Source of the DNA: Deltaproteobacteria bacterium
GTDB taxonomy: Bacteria; UBA10199; JACPAL01; JACOUP01
Length of the DNA stretch: 5,010 nucleotides
Direction of reading: 5' to 3'
NCBI GenBank assembly: GCA_030649435.1
Contig: JAUSKE010000055.1
Location: forward strand, 1-5,010
Positions 5,009 through 5,010 of the stretch are shown here, in pieces. A program made the position numbers and the translations under genes. A model generated the notes under the pieces. It made no database searches and was not told where the DNA came from. It saw only the letters and a list, made by a program, of their open reading frames with translations. Numbering within the stretch: position 1 is the stretch's first letter; each line of letters starts with the position of its first letter.

Positions 5009-5010
5009 CT

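Overview
This window is a compact run of bacterial chromosomal housekeeping genes. Six complete genes and one gene fragment lie on the plus strand, and a short secreted-protein gene converges on them from the right edge. The order is riboflavin synthase (C-terminal end only), ribBA, ribH, nusB, a lone leucyl-aminopeptidase N-terminal domain, an Mrp/ApbC-type P-loop ATPase, and a Bax-inhibitor-1 family membrane protein. The genes look native: base composition is fairly even, Shine-Dalgarno sites are of the usual kind, and no transposase, phage gene, tRNA or CRISPR array is visible. A fused RibBA, the rib-nusB linkage and a signal-peptide protein fit a Gram-negative-type bacterium, perhaps a deltaproteobacterial or candidate-phylum lineage. 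That placement is an inference; the window holds no rRNA or other strong taxonomic marker.

Layout. Positions 1-198 hold the end of riboflavin synthase. Positions 199-257 are a short spacer with a hairpin, and a second hairpin covers the end of the preceding gene. Positions 258-1942 hold ribBA and ribH. Positions 1947-4010 hold nusB, the M17 N-terminal-domain gene and mrp, with a 4-bp gap, a 4-bp stop/start overlap and a roughly 11-bp overlap that suggest translational coupling. Positions 4020-4724 hold the seven-helix membrane protein behind a good Shine-Dalgarno. Positions 4725-4777 hold a 14-bp-stem palindrome between convergent genes. Positions 4778-4993 (minus) encode a 71-residue exported Ala/Lys/His-rich protein preceded by a near-consensus Shine-Dalgarno at the window edge.

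Function. RibBA supplies both riboflavin precursors: the four-carbon unit from ribulose 5-phosphate and the pyrimidine from GTP. RibH joins the four-carbon unit to the pyrimidine to make 6,7-dimethyl-8-ribityllumazine, and riboflavin synthase dismutates that to riboflavin. RibD is not seen and may lie upstream, as in many rib operons. NusB is a frequent neighbour of ribH. Mrp handles Fe-S cluster transfer. The M17 N-terminal-domain protein lacks a peptidase domain and its function is unknown.

I see no clear new multi-gene system. The points most worth a second look are the stand-alone M17 N-terminal domain inside the operon, the paired hairpins before ribBA together with ribBA's lack of a well-spaced Shine-Dalgarno, a five-residue deletion in the phosphate-binding loop of RibH, the palindrome at 4730-4762, and the small His/Lys/Ala-rich exported protein.
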